Of a stretch of 64,000 bases of DNA, positions 37,357 to 46,609 are shown in pieces. Positions within the stretch are counted from its first letter, which is position 1. Each line of letters opens with the position of its first letter. Under the pieces are notes generated by a model that saw only the letters and a program-made list of their open reading frames with translations, was not told the origin of the DNA and did not search any database. This DNA comes from a bacterium (lineage in GTDB: Bacteria; Zhuqueibacterota; Zhuqueibacteria; Oleimicrobiales; Geothermoviventaceae): contig JAPWUV010000003.1 of NCBI GenBank assembly GCA_028275345.1, positions 124,001 to 188,000 of the forward strand. Reading direction: 5' to 3'. The translations under genes and the position numbers were made by a program.

Positions 37357-38284
37357 CGGGGTTTTTGAGGAGCTCCGGAATCTCATCACGGAGAAACGAA
37401 ACCCGCGCACGATGGACTTGGACACGTTGCCCACGGAGGAAATCCTTCGTCGGATCAACGCGGAGGACAAGGGTGTTCCCTTGGCCGTGGAGAAGGAGAT
37501 CCCCTACATCGCCCGCGCTGTGGAGTTGGTCGTCGCCGCTTTCCGGCAGGGCGGGCGGCTTTTCTACATCGGGGCCGGGACGAGCGGCCGGCTCGGGGTC
37601 CTGGATGCGTCCGAATGTCCGCCCACCTACGGGACGGATCCGGAGATGGTCCAGGGGATCATCGCAGGAGGGTATGCCGCACTGGTCCGTTCCCAGGAAG
37701 GCGCGGAGGATAGCAGCGAGGACGGCGCTCGCGACCTCCTGGAGCGAGGCTTCGGGCCGAAGGATGTGGCCTGCGGGATCGCGGCCAGCCGCCGCACGCC
37801 GTACGTCGTGGGCGCCATCCAGGCGGCGCGGAAAGCCGGCGGCAAGACGATCTACATCACTTGCACCCCCCGGGAGGAGATGAACATCGACGTGGATGTG
37901 GCCATTTGCCCGGTCGTGGGCCCCGAGGTGGTCATGGGATCCACCCGCATGAAGGCCGGCACGGCCACCAAGCTGGTCCTGAACATGATCACGACGGCGG
38001 CGATGGTCCGGCTGGGCAAGGTCTACGAGAACATGATGGTGGATCTCCAGATGACTTCCCGCAAGCTGGAAGAGCGCTCGAAGCGGACGGTCATGATCGT
38101 GACGGGGGTGGATTACGACACCGCAGAGCGCGTCCTGGTGGAAGCGGGCGGGCATGTGAAGACGGCCCTGGTGATGCTTCTTGCCGAGGTGGGGCCAGAG
38201 GCCGCCCGACAGGCCTTGAGGGAGGCCGAGGGCTTTGTCCGGCGCGCCATCGAACTGGCCAAGAAAGAGGCGGCGCGCGGTTGA
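37328..38284 (+). CDS. murQ: N-acetylmuramic acid 6-phosphate etherase
   Basis: A 318-residue SIS-domain etherase that removes lactate from MurNAc-6-phosphate to give GlcNAc-6-phosphate in cell-wall recycling. The SIS core shows FYIGAGTSGRLGVLDASECPPTYG near residue 80 and the catalytic glutamate region GPEVVMGSTRMKAGTATKLVLNM. The N-terminus LITEKRNPRTMDLDTL matches the family after about 15 extra residues; the ATG at 37328 was preferred over a GTG 9 bases upstream. It overlaps rsmG by 29 bases. No MurNAc kinase or PTS transporter gene is in the window, so the source of its substrate is not shown. Confidence 0.95.
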   Translation: MPSQLRRRDDGVFEELRNLITEKRNPRTMDLDTLPTEEILRRINAEDKGVPLAVEKEIPYIARAVELVVAAFRQGGRLFYIGAGTSGRLGVLDASECPPTYGTDPEMVQGIIAGGYAALVRSQEGAEDSSEDGARDLLERGFGPKDVACGIAASRRTPYVVGAIQAARKAGGKTIYITCTPREEMNIDVDVAICPVVGPEVVMGSTRMKAGTATKLVLNMITTAAMVRLGKVYENMMVDLQMTSRKLEERSKRTVMIVTGVDYDTAERVLVEAGGHVKTALVMLLAEVGPEAARQALREAEGFVRRAIELAKKEAARG

Positions 38285-38315
38285 GATCGAGAGGGCAGAT
38301 CCAGGCGAAAGGTCC

Positions 38316-41300
38316 GTGGTAGCTAGTGCGATCAAGAACCGGCTGCGAGCTTCGCGGCCGTACGGTGAGGCGCTGGAGAAGCTGGAACGCCACGCCCACG
38401 TCGGACTCACGGGCGCGGCGGGTTCCCTGAGGTCCCTCGTGAGCGCGGCGCTCAGCGCGGACCGGGGATGTCCCTTGCTCTACATCGGCACCGGGGATGA
38501 GGAGGCCGCCTGGATCCGTGAGGACTTGGCGATCTTCCTCGGGGAGCCGCAGGGCATCATGCTATTTCCGGAGGGGAGGTCGCTTCTGCGTCTGTCGGCT
38601 GGATCCTCCGCCGTGCTCAACCGGAAGCGCGCGGAGGCCCTCCAGGCGCTGTTGCGGGGGGAAGTTCGGGCGATTGTGGCCAGCGCGCGCTCCGTGGCCG
38701 AGAAGCTTCCCCTACCCCACCGCCTGCTTCATCAGGTCCTCGAGCTGCGCGTCGGGCAGACGGTCGATTTCCCGGCCCTTCAGCAGCAGCTGGTTGAGAT
38801 GGGGTTTCTGCGCGAGGATCTGGTGGAGAGGCCGGGCGAGTTCAGCGTCCGTGGGGGCATCATTGACGTCTTCTCGCCTCATGCGGAATTCCCTGTGCGG
38901 TTGGAGTTTTTCGGCGACCAGCTGGAGTCGATCCGCCAATTCCGGCCCGAGGATCAGCGATCGATGCGGCGGCTGGAGAAGGCGGTGATTTTCCCGCCGG
39001 CCGCGGCAGAACCGTCTTCCACTCCGGAGCGAGCTGCGACGCTTCTGGACTACCTCCCGGAGGGCACGCTCGTGGTCGTGGAGGATCCGGCGTTGGTGCG
39101 CGAGGAGGTGAGAAAGGCGTGGGAAAAGTCGCTGGATGCCCCCCTGACCGGGCCGGTGGTAGCCTATGAGGATCCGGAGCGCGTCTTTGAGACGTTGGAT
39201 CTTTTCCCCACGGTGCATCTCTACAGTCTCTACCCGGAGGTCGGCCCCGTTGTGGATCTGGGCGCGCGCCGGCAGGATGCCCTCGGCGGGAACTTCAAGG
39301 CTCTTTCCGATCTATTCGACCGACTGCGCTCCTCTTGCCCAGAGCCTTTGATCCTCCTCGCGTGCGAGAACCCTTCGCATCGGGACCGGATGCTCACGAT
39401 CCTCGAGGAGCAGGAGATCGGACTGGCCGCCGTGCATGTGGTGGAGCTGCCGGTTCAGCAGGGTTTCCTCTGCCCGCCCGCCGGCCTGTTTGTGCTCACA
39501 ACGCACGAGTTCTACGGACGGGAGAAGCGCCGAATCCCCAGCGCGGCGTCCCCAGGCGTGCCAGCGCTGAGGCGGCTTTACTCTCTCAACAAGGGCGACT
39601 TCGTGGTGCACGCGGACTATGGGATCGGGCGCTTCGAGGGTCTACAGAAGATTCAGGTGGCGGGTGCGGAGCGCGAATGCGTCGTGCTGAGCTACGAAGG
39701 GGGCGACCGAGTCTACGTGCCTCTGGAGCGAATGGATCGCATCGAAAAGTACTCCTCGCGCGAGGGAGTCCAGCCGAAGCTCAGTCGGCTCGGCAGTGTG
39801 GAATGGGAGCGACTCAAGGGACGGGCCAAGAAGCGGGTGAAGGAGATCGCCCGAGAGCTGATTCGCATCAACGCCGAACGCAAGCTCCGGGCGGGGCATG
39901 CCTTCTCCCCGGATGGCCTGTGGCAGCATGAGCTGGAGGCTTCGTTCCCTTTCGAGGAGACGCCCGACCAAGCTCGGGCGATTGAGGAAGTCAAGCGGGA
40001 CATGGAAAGCCCCCAGCCCATGGACCGGCTAGTGTGCGGCGACGCAGGATACGGGAAGACCGAGGTGGCGCTCCGGGCCGCCTTCAAGGCGGCCATGGAC
40101 GGCAAACAAGTAGCGATTCTCGTGCCCACGACGGTCCTCGCGGAGCAGCACTACGAGACGTTCCGGGCGCGCCTCCAGCCCTTTCCGGTGCGGGTGGAGG
40201 TCCTTTCGCGGTTCAAGTCGGCGCGCCAGCAGAAGGACATCCTCCGGGGATTGGCTGAAGGTACGGTGGATATTGTGATCGGTACGCACCGGCTCCTTTC
40301 CGATGACGTTCGCTTCAAGGATTTGGGGCTTCTGATCATCGACGAGGAGCAACATTTCGGGGTGCGGCAGAAGGAGAAGCTCAAGAAGCTGCGGGTGACT
40401 GTGGACGTGCTGAGCATGTCGGCAACCCCGATACCCCGCACACTTCACATGGCCCTGGTGGGAGCGCGGGACCTCTCGGTCATTACTACACCTCCCCGCG
40501 ACCGCATGCCGATCCACACGGAGGTGGTGCCTTTCAACAAGGAGATCATCCGGAGGGCGATCCTGCGCGAAGTGGAGCGTGGCGGCCAGGTGTTCTTCGT
40601 CCACAATCGGGTACGGAGCATTCAGGCGATGGCGGCGATGCTTCGGCGGCTCGTCCCGGAGGTCGACTTCGGGGTTGCGCACGGGCAGATGCCGGAAGCG
40701 GAGCTGGAACGGGTGATGCGGGACTTCCTGGACCGGCGATTCCATTGCCTCGTGTCCACGGTGATCATCGAATCCGGGCTGGATATGCCCAACGTGAATA
40801 CGCTGATCGTGAATCGTGCCGATCGCTTTGGACTGGCTCAGCTGTATCAGCTCCGTGGACGCGTGGGGCGCTCCAACGTGAAGGCCTACGCCTACCTGCT
40901 CACCCCTCCCATCGAGACGCTCACCAAGGAGGCGATTGAGCGTCTCCGGGCGATCGCGGAGCTGACCGAGCTGGGCGCGGGCTTTCAGGTGGCCATGCGG
41001 GACCTGGAGATCCGCGGCGCGGGAAACCTGCTCGGCCCGGAGCAGAGCGGTTTCATCGACGCGCTGGGGTTTGAGCTTTACTGCCGGATCATCGACCAAG
41101 CGGTGCGGGAGTTGCGGGCGGAGCTTGGGCAGGAGCCGGTCTTGCCGCCGGCAAGTGAGATCGAGACGCGGGTCGAGATCGACGCCGACGCCTTCATCCC
41201 CGAGGAATACGTGCCGATGGCCGACGAGCGGGTCGACTTCTACCGAAGATTGGTGCGTGCGACCGATGTGCGCGAGGTGGAAGAGATACGGGAGGAGCTG

Positions 41301-41615
41301 GAGGATCGCTTCGGACGTCTCCCCCCACCCGCGCGCGACCTTCTGGCCTACGTCGCGGTCAAGATATTGGGGTCGAGGCTGGGCCTATCCAAGATAGAGA
41401 TCCGGCGCAATCAGCTGGTGGGCTGGTACGACTCGGACGTCCAGGCCAGGGGCCCAGAGGAGCTGCTCGGACGCCTACGGAGGGTCGTCCAGCAAGACGA
41501 GTACAAAGTCGAGATCGTGGGCACCGAGACCGTCGGCTTCAGGGTCTGGCTTAAGAACGGCCAGCCCAGCACGGAAGAGGCCGTGGAGTTCCTCAGCCGC
41601 ATCGCAGCATCCTGA
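38316..41615 (+). CDS. mfd: Transcription-repair coupling factor Mfd
   Basis: A 1099-residue Mfd translocase that removes RNA polymerase stalled at lesions and recruits UvrA. It has an N-terminal UvrB-like module (RAEALQALLRGEV, LRVGQTVDFPALQQQL, RGGIIDVFSP), the CarD-like RNA polymerase-interaction domain LNKGDFVVHADYGIGRFEG near 424, Walker A GDAGYGKTE near 575, DEEQHFG near 676, SATPIPRTLHMAL, QLRGRVGRS and the C-terminal TRCF domain. The GTG at 38316 was chosen because GGCGAAAGGTCC lies upstream and it clears murQ; the frame is open back to 38235. Length is normal for the family. Confidence 0.97.
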   Translation: MVASAIKNRLRASRPYGEALEKLERHAHVGLTGAAGSLRSLVSAALSADRGCPLLYIGTGDEEAAWIREDLAIFLGEPQGIMLFPEGRSLLRLSAGSSAVLNRKRAEALQALLRGEVRAIVASARSVAEKLPLPHRLLHQVLELRVGQTVDFPALQQQLVEMGFLREDLVERPGEFSVRGGIIDVFSPHAEFPVRLEFFGDQLESIRQFRPEDQRSMRRLEKAVIFPPAAAEPSSTPERAATLLDYLPEGTLVVVEDPALVREEVRKAWEKSLDAPLTGPVVAYEDPERVFETLDLFPTVHLYSLYPEVGPVVDLGARRQDALGGNFKALSDLFDRLRSSCPEPLILLACENPSHRDRMLTILEEQEIGLAAVHVVELPVQQGFLCPPAGLFVLTTHEFYGREKRRIPSAASPGVPALRRLYSLNKGDFVVHADYGIGRFEGLQKIQVAGAERECVVLSYEGGDRVYVPLERMDRIEKYSSREGVQPKLSRLGSVEWERLKGRAKKRVKEIARELIRINAERKLRAGHAFSPDGLWQHELEASFPFEETPDQARAIEEVKRDMESPQPMDRLVCGDAGYGKTEVALRAAFKAAMDGKQVAILVPTTVLAEQHYETFRARLQPFPVRVEVLSRFKSARQQKDILRGLAEGTVDIVIGTHRLLSDDVRFKDLGLLIIDEEQHFGVRQKEKLKKLRVTVDVLSMSATPIPRTLHMALVGARDLSVITTPPRDRMPIHTEVVPFNKEIIRRAILREVERGGQVFFVHNRVRSIQAMAAMLRRLVPEVDFGVAHGQMPEAELERVMRDFLDRRFHCLVSTVIIESGLDMPNVNTLIVNRADRFGLAQLYQLRGRVGRSNVKAYAYLLTPPIETLTKEAIERLRAIAELTELGAGFQVAMRDLEIRGAGNLLGPEQSGFIDALGFELYCRIIDQAVRELRAELGQEPVLPPASEIETRVEIDADAFIPEEYVPMADERVDFYRRLVRATDVREVEEIREELEDRFGRLPPPARDLLAYVAVKILGSRLGLSKIEIRRNQLVGWYDSDVQARGPEELLGRLRRVVQQDEYKVEIVGTETVGFRVWLKNGQPSTEEAVEFLSRIAAS

Positions 41616-41673
41616 TCGGATGGCGGCCGGGACAGCAGCGGACGACGCCAGTCGGGCAACCGGGAGATGGACC

Positions 41674-43437
41674 ATGGTCGCGTGGAGGCAGCGAGGACTC
41701 TTGGCACTTTCTCTGTGGCTCATGTGGACCGCCTTCTGGTGGGCAGGTTGTGCGCGCCAGAAAGATCCGGTCCTCGCTACGGTGAACGGAATCCCCATCC
41801 GCTACTCAGACGTGCTGTGGGAGCTCAGGGACCATGGCAGATTGCGCCCTGGCGAGTCTCCCAGCCGGAACCAGGTGGAACAGATGCTGAAACGGCTTGT
41901 GGAGAGAAAGCTGAAGTACCTGGAAGGGATGCGGAGAGGGTACGACAAAGATCCCCAGGTCGCCCCTTTCCTCGAGGCGCAGGAGAGAGACCTGGCTTAC
42001 AAGCTCTTCCGCCAGGAGAAAGTGATAGACAAGCTTATCTCCGACGAAGACCTTTGGGCTTTCTACAAGCGGGGGGCGCAGCGGGTCAGGATCCGCCATA
42101 TTCTTATTCGTGTTCCAGAGGGAGCTTCCCCGGATGAGGAGCTGAAAGCCCGGAACAGGATCGAGGACATCCGCACGCAGGTTCTAGCAGGTGCCAGCTT
42201 CGCGGAGATGGCCTCGCGCTACTCCGATGAAGCTCAGACCGCGCCGCAGGGAGGGGACTGGGGCTTCATTCGCAGAGGCACAGGACGGTTCGATTCCGTG
42301 TTTTACGATATCGCGTTCTCGTTGCGTCCGGGAGAGTTATCCAAACCGTTCCGGACGCGCGTTGGCTGGCACCTCGTGCTGTGTGAGGCGCGCGAGGAAC
42401 CGTCAAAGGCCGACTTTCGGGCGAGAAAGGCTGCTCTGCGCGAGCAGCTTCTTCAGGAGCGGGCTTCAGAGATCGATAGCGCAATGTACAGTCTCCGCGA
42501 CCGGCTTTTCCAGCGCTATCGAGTGCGCTTTCATGAGGACGCGATCGCGCTGCTGAGGGAGAGGATCCAGAGCAGCGCGCGAGACAGCTCCGGTGTACCC
42601 CAGAGGCAGGGGATCACGGTTTCCCGGCAATTTTCGAAAGTCCAGCCCCAGGATCTTCCTCTGACGCTGTGCAGCTGGGACGGCGGCTCGTACACGGTAG
42701 GGGAGCTTGTCCAGGAGGTGGAGCAGAGGAAGGAATACCGCCGCCCCCTCTTTGCGACGGAGCAAGATCTGCGGGACTGGCTAATGCGGATCGCTTCGAT
42801 CCGGGTGATCACGGCGGAGGCCTTCCGGCTCGGCTACCATCGACGACCGGAAGTGAGGGAGGAGATTGACCGGCGGCGGGAAATCCTGGTGGCCTCGAGG
42901 TTCGATTCGGAGGAGATCATCAAGCCCGCCATGCAGTACAGTGATGAGGAGCTGCGCACCTTCTATGAGAGTCAACCGGAGCGATTCCGGGAGCCGGAGA
43001 AAGCGAAGGTCCAGGAGATCTTCATCCGGGGCGATCGAGCCCTTGCTGAGCGGGTGGCGCAGATGGCCAAGGCGGGCGCCGATTTCGAAGAGCTGGCCCG
43101 GAAGTACAATGAGCGGTCGATCACGAAGGGCAAAAACGGCTGGCTTGGGTACATCAGTGCCGATATGTACGGGGATGTGGGCAAGACGGCCCTCCAGCTC
43201 AAGCCCGGGCAGGTTGCGGGGCCGATCCCCATGGGGAGCAACTTTTCCATCATCCGGGTTGTGGATCGGAAGCCGTCCTACCAGCTGAGCTTCGAGGAAG
43301 CCCGGCCCAAAGTTCGCGCTGCGTATATCCAGGATCGGCGGGAGCAGCTGGAAGCGAAGTGGCTCGCTGAGCTTGAGCGACGCTTCCGAGTTGTCCTGTT
43401 TCCGGAACGCATGGCGCGCCTCGGAAAGGCGGAGTAA
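41674..43437 (+). CDS. Parvulin-type peptidyl-prolyl isomerase, predicted lipoprotein
   Basis: A 587-residue periplasmic foldase. The signal sequence ends WWAGC, giving a probable lipidated Cys near residue 25. An N-terminal SurA/PrsA-like helical region precedes a parvulin domain at about 138-235 (RIRHILIRVPEG, SDEAQTAPQGGDWGF, GWHLVLCEAREE); a second, more divergent one at about 440-540 starts with KVQEIFIRGD and contains GWLGYISADMYG. It probably assists folding of outer-membrane or exported proteins. The ATG at 41674 has CGGGAGATGGACC upstream. First of three consecutive parvulin genes. Confidence 0.88.
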   Translation: MVAWRQRGLLALSLWLMWTAFWWAGCARQKDPVLATVNGIPIRYSDVLWELRDHGRLRPGESPSRNQVEQMLKRLVERKLKYLEGMRRGYDKDPQVAPFLEAQERDLAYKLFRQEKVIDKLISDEDLWAFYKRGAQRVRIRHILIRVPEGASPDEELKARNRIEDIRTQVLAGASFAEMASRYSDEAQTAPQGGDWGFIRRGTGRFDSVFYDIAFSLRPGELSKPFRTRVGWHLVLCEAREEPSKADFRARKAALREQLLQERASEIDSAMYSLRDRLFQRYRVRFHEDAIALLRERIQSSARDSSGVPQRQGITVSRQFSKVQPQDLPLTLCSWDGGSYTVGELVQEVEQRKEYRRPLFATEQDLRDWLMRIASIRVITAEAFRLGYHRRPEVREEIDRRREILVASRFDSEEIIKPAMQYSDEELRTFYESQPERFREPEKAKVQEIFIRGDRALAERVAQMAKAGADFEELARKYNERSITKGKNGWLGYISADMYGDVGKTALQLKPGQVAGPIPMGSNFSIIRVVDRKPSYQLSFEEARPKVRAAYIQDRREQLEAKWLAELERRFRVVLFPERMARLGKAE

Positions 43438-43451
43438 CGGGGAGAAAAAGC

Positions 43452-44447
43452 ATGAGCGCAGAGCGGTCGGGATCCCCTGTTTTGGGGATTGCGGGACGTC
43501 GGCTGAGGCGGATCTGCCGCGTGAGCTGCCGGAGCGACGGGGCGAGATGGCGCAGCGCGGCCTACCTCCGGCTTCGTTCGGCCTTCCACGGAAGTTGGAT
43601 GGGAGTGCGGGCCTTGGGGATTGTCCCCTTGGGGTTGCTCGTCCTCCTGGCCGTCTCCTGTCACAAGAGGACGGAGCCAGAAGGCATCGTGCTGGCGAGG
43701 GTTGGGTCGGCCACCCTCGACCTCGGAGCTTTCGCATCGGTTCCCGCCGATAGCATTTTGAAGGGCAAAGAGCACGCGCGCCTGCGCACGGCGGTTCAAA
43801 ACTGGGTGGAGAACCAGCTTCTGGCTCAGGAGGCCATCCGCCGCGGTCTTGAGAATGATCCCGCCATTCTTCAGGAGCTGGAACGGTTGCGGAGCCAATT
43901 GCTGGCGAATGCGGTCCTCGAGCGAATGCTCCCGGATACCTTCCACGTGGGCGAAGACGAGATCCGTTCCTACTACGAGCGAAACAGGGAAGATTTCCGC
44001 CGGGCTGAGGAGGAAGTGCGTTTGCAGCAGATCCTGGTCCCCCAGCGCTTTCTGGCGCAGGAGATCTACAGTCGGGCGAGCCAGGGGGAGGATTTCGCAA
44101 CGCTGGCGCAGCAGTACTCCCAGGGCGCTTGGGCGGCGCAGGGAGGATATGTCGGCTCGCTGCCGATGGCCCAGCTTCCAGAAAAATTCCGCAGGCTCCT
44201 CGTGGGCGCCAGACCGGGGCAGGTTCTCCGCCCGATCCAAGTGGAGGATGGTTTCGTGGTGATCAAGGTGCTGGGAATCTACCCCGCAGGTTCGTACCTG
44301 GAGCTGGACGAGGTCCGTTCGCGGATCGAGATGGAGCTGAAGCGGCAGAAGTACCAAGCGGCGTATCGAGAGCTGATCCGTACGCTTTCTTCCCGGACGG
44401 ATGTCTGGATTAACGAAGAAGTCCTGGGCCGGGGTGGACGCGAATGA
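43452..44447 (+). CDS. Parvulin-like peptidyl-prolyl isomerase, predicted lipoprotein
   Basis: A 331-residue protein with one parvulin-like domain at about 190-285 (RLQQILVPQRFL, GGYVGSLPMAQLP, VEDGFVVIKVL) after an N-terminal helical arm. A hydrophobic segment and lipobox LLAVSC at about residues 64-69 indicate a lipoprotein. The ATG at 43452 has an excellent GGGGAGAAAAAGC, giving a hydrophilic leader of about 50 residues before the signal core; a start at ATG 43599 would give a normal signal peptide but leave a 161-base gap and a poorer ribosome site. The isomerase active-site residues look incomplete, so it may be a chaperone only. Confidence 0.8.
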   Translation: MSAERSGSPVLGIAGRRLRRICRVSCRSDGARWRSAAYLRLRSAFHGSWMGVRALGIVPLGLLVLLAVSCHKRTEPEGIVLARVGSATLDLGAFASVPADSILKGKEHARLRTAVQNWVENQLLAQEAIRRGLENDPAILQELERLRSQLLANAVLERMLPDTFHVGEDEIRSYYERNREDFRRAEEEVRLQQILVPQRFLAQEIYSRASQGEDFATLAQQYSQGAWAAQGGYVGSLPMAQLPEKFRRLLVGARPGQVLRPIQVEDGFVVIKVLGIYPAGSYLELDEVRSRIEMELKRQKYQAAYRELIRTLSSRTDVWINEEVLGRGGRE

Positions 44448-45823
44448 GGTGGCGGCGGCGGAACGCGCCGTTTAACCCGGAATCCATCGAGGGACGGATG
44501 ATGCGCGAAAGAAAGCGAAGGCAAAGCACGTGCTTTCTGCTGGCTTTTCTCCTACTGGGGGTGGTCCTCCCGTTCCGCGCAGTGGCCCAGCGCGAGCAGG
44601 TGCTGGATCGCGTGGCGGCCGTGGTGGACGATGAGATCATCCTGCAGTCGGAGGTCGTGCAGGGCGCCTACCTCCTGGCCTTGCAAAGCGGTCTGGATCC
44701 GGTGCGAGATCCGCTTGCATTCGAGAAGTTGAAGCGGTCCGTGCTCGAGAATCTCGTGGCCGAAAAGATCCTCCTCGTGCAGGCGCGCGCCGAGACGATC
44801 AAAGTGGACGACGCGCAGGTCGATCAGCTGTTGGAGCAGCAGATGAAGATGCTGCTGGAGCGCTTCGGCTCGGAGGAGAAGGTGGCCGAATACTTCGGAC
44901 AGCCGATGAGCAAGGTGCGCCGGAGCTACCGCGAGGAGATCTACAATAGCCTGCTCATCAACAATCTCAAGCAGCAGAAGTTTGGCGATCTCAAGGTCAC
45001 GCGTCGCGAGGTGGAGGAGTTTTTCCGCACCCACCGTGACAGCCTGCCGGCGCTGAAAGAGAGTGTGAACATCAGCCACATCCTTGTGGAGATCAAGCCC
45101 GGCGCGGAGGCGGACCGCAAGGCATACGAGAGGGCCAAGGGGATCCGCAGCCGGATCCTAGGGGGAGAGGATTTTGCGACCCTCGCCAAGCAATTCTCCG
45201 AAGACCCCGGTTCTGCTTCCAGAGGGGGGGAACTGGGCTTCCTCAGTCGGGGGGACTTCGTGCCGGAGTTTGAGGAGGCGGCTTTCGCCCTGGAGCCGGG
45301 GCAGATCTCCGAGGTGGTGAAGACGCGCTTCGGATATCACGTGATCCAGTGCATTGACAAGCGGGGCGACCGGATCAACGTCCGACATATCCTCATCGCC
45401 GTCCCGGTTCTTCCGGAAGATGAGGCGGCCGCACTGCAGAAGATTCAGGAGATCCGGAAACGCATTGTGGAGGGCGGGGAGAGCTTCGAGAGCTTGGCCA
45501 AACAGTTTTCCGATGACCCGGAGACCAAGGATCGCGGCGGGCTCCTCGGTTGGTTCGAACTGGACCGATTCGCGGAGTCTGTGCAGGAGTTCCGCGCAGT
45601 GGTTGAGACTCTCCGGGTGGGAGAAGTCTCAGCTCCATTCAAGACGAAGTTCGGGTACCACATCGTGCGGATGAACGACCGGCAGGAAGCAAGGCCCCTT
45701 TCGCTGGAGAAGGACTGGGACAAGATCGAGGCGATGGCCCTGGAGGCGAAGCGGCAGCGCCGGTTTGAGGAATGGGTGCAGCAGCTGAAACGAGACATCT
45801 ACGTGGAGATCAAAGAACAGTGA
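44444..45823 (+). CDS. surA: SurA-like periplasmic chaperone/peptidyl-prolyl isomerase
   Basis: A 459-residue SurA-type protein: a signal peptide (core CFLLAFLLLGVVLPF, cleavage after VAQ), the N-terminal SurA_N helical domain beginning VLDRVAAVVDDEIILQSEV, and two parvulin domains at about 205-305 (NISHILVEIKPG, SRGGELGFLSRGDFVPEFE) and 310-415 (NVRHILIAVPVL, RGGLLGWFELD). SurA guides unfolded outer-membrane proteins to the BAM machinery. Its ATG overlaps the preceding stop (ATGA). The leader before the signal core is about 30 residues, longer than usual; the ATG at 44501, giving MMRERKRR, could be the real start. Confidence 0.9.
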   Translation: MRWRRRNAPFNPESIEGRMMRERKRRQSTCFLLAFLLLGVVLPFRAVAQREQVLDRVAAVVDDEIILQSEVVQGAYLLALQSGLDPVRDPLAFEKLKRSVLENLVAEKILLVQARAETIKVDDAQVDQLLEQQMKMLLERFGSEEKVAEYFGQPMSKVRRSYREEIYNSLLINNLKQQKFGDLKVTRREVEEFFRTHRDSLPALKESVNISHILVEIKPGAEADRKAYERAKGIRSRILGGEDFATLAKQFSEDPGSASRGGELGFLSRGDFVPEFEEAAFALEPGQISEVVKTRFGYHVIQCIDKRGDRINVRHILIAVPVLPEDEAAALQKIQEIRKRIVEGGESFESLAKQFSDDPETKDRGGLLGWFELDRFAESVQEFRAVVETLRVGEVSAPFKTKFGYHIVRMNDRQEARPLSLEKDWDKIEAMALEAKRQRRFEEWVQQLKRDIYVEIKEQ

Positions 45824-45884
45824 TTCGGAAGGCGCCTTGAGGCTCTGGCCGTCCGTGCCGGCTCAGCTTCCTCCGGAACCAGCG

Positions 45885-46349
45885 TCAATCCCCTGAGGGT
45901 GCGGCGGGGGGTAGCCCGTACTTGTGAATGAGAGCCGCGATCCGCTCGAAGCAGGCGAGAAACTCCCGCTGATCCTCCTCCTCGAAGCGGGCCAGGAAGC
46001 GGCTGAGCATTTCCGTGAGCAGTCGGCGCCGCTGAAGCATGACCCGATACCCCTCTTGGCTCAAGCGAAGGGTGATGAGCCGACGGTCCCTTTCGTCCCC
46101 GGACTTCAGAAGATAGCCCTTTGCCACCATCCGGTTGGCAAGTTCGGTGCCGGTGGAAGGCGCGAGGGCCAGCTTGCTGCAGAGTTCGCTCAGGGTCATT
46201 TGCCCGTGCGCGTAGATGAGGATGAGCGCTTGATATTGGCGCAGGGTCAAGGCTTCTTCGTCCGACTGAGGAGGCCGTAGCTCGTGAAACGCCCCCATCA
46301 AGGTCGGGATCAATTCGGCAATTCTCTCGGCGACAGGGTTCTTGGTCAT
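45885..46349 (-). CDS. MarR-family transcriptional regulator
   Basis: A 154-residue winged-helix regulator. The DNA-binding core is LSELCSKLALAPSTGTELANRMVAKGYL and the wing DERDRRLITLRLSQEG, exactly the MarR layout, with helices at both ends for dimerisation. The ATG at 46349 follows AAGAGGAGACTCTACAC. It is transcribed divergently from the M19 dipeptidase; both promoters lie in the 260-base spacer, so it may regulate itself and that gene. The ligand is unknown. It converges with surA across 61 bases. Confidence 0.92.
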   Translation of the reverse strand: MTKNPVAERIAELIPTLMGAFHELRPPQSDEEALTLRQYQALILIYAHGQMTLSELCSKLALAPSTGTELANRMVAKGYLLKSGDERDRRLITLRLSQEGYRVMLQRRRLLTEMLSRFLARFEEEDQREFLACFERIAALIHKYGLPPAAPSGD

Positions 46350-46419
46350 GTGTAGAGTCTCCTCTTGTCTTTCCGCCGTGATTCCGGGGCCGAATGGTGC
46401 ACGGCCCGATCTCCCCTGG

Positions 46420-46450
46420 CAAAGATAAGGGCGCTCGGGCATTCTGTCAA
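46420..46450 (-). promoter_or_regulatory. Promoter of the MarR gene
   Basis: On the minus strand an exact TTGACA (46450-46445), a 17-base spacer, then TATCTTTG (46427-46420). This is one of the best promoter matches in the window, about 70 bases before the start codon. Confidence 0.7.
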
Positions 46451-46528
46451 TCGAGGGCGAAAGGAGGCGCTTCGAGCCCTGGGCCGGAAAGGCCGAGGCG
46501 CTGGCGCCAGTGGGATGCCGGCCGAAGC

Positions 46529-46559
46529 TTGATCGTGAAGGAATTCTTGTCTATCTTGC
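46529..46559 (+). promoter_or_regulatory. Promoter of the M19 dipeptidase gene
   Basis: TTGATC (46529-46534), a 17-base spacer and TATCTTGC (46552-46559), about 50 bases before the TTG start at 46610. It is divergent from the marR promoter with 78 bases between the two -35 elements. Confidence 0.6.
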
Positions 46560-46609
46560 AATAGCTTTCTGCTCGCTGGGGCGGCTATGGACTCGACCGG
46601 AGGATTACC

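Noticed and set aside
45331-45344. Palindrome ATCACGTGAT inside surA as a third parS site
   Set aside because: It lacks the required flanking GTT and AAC; it encodes a conserved part of the parvulin domain (GYHVIQ).
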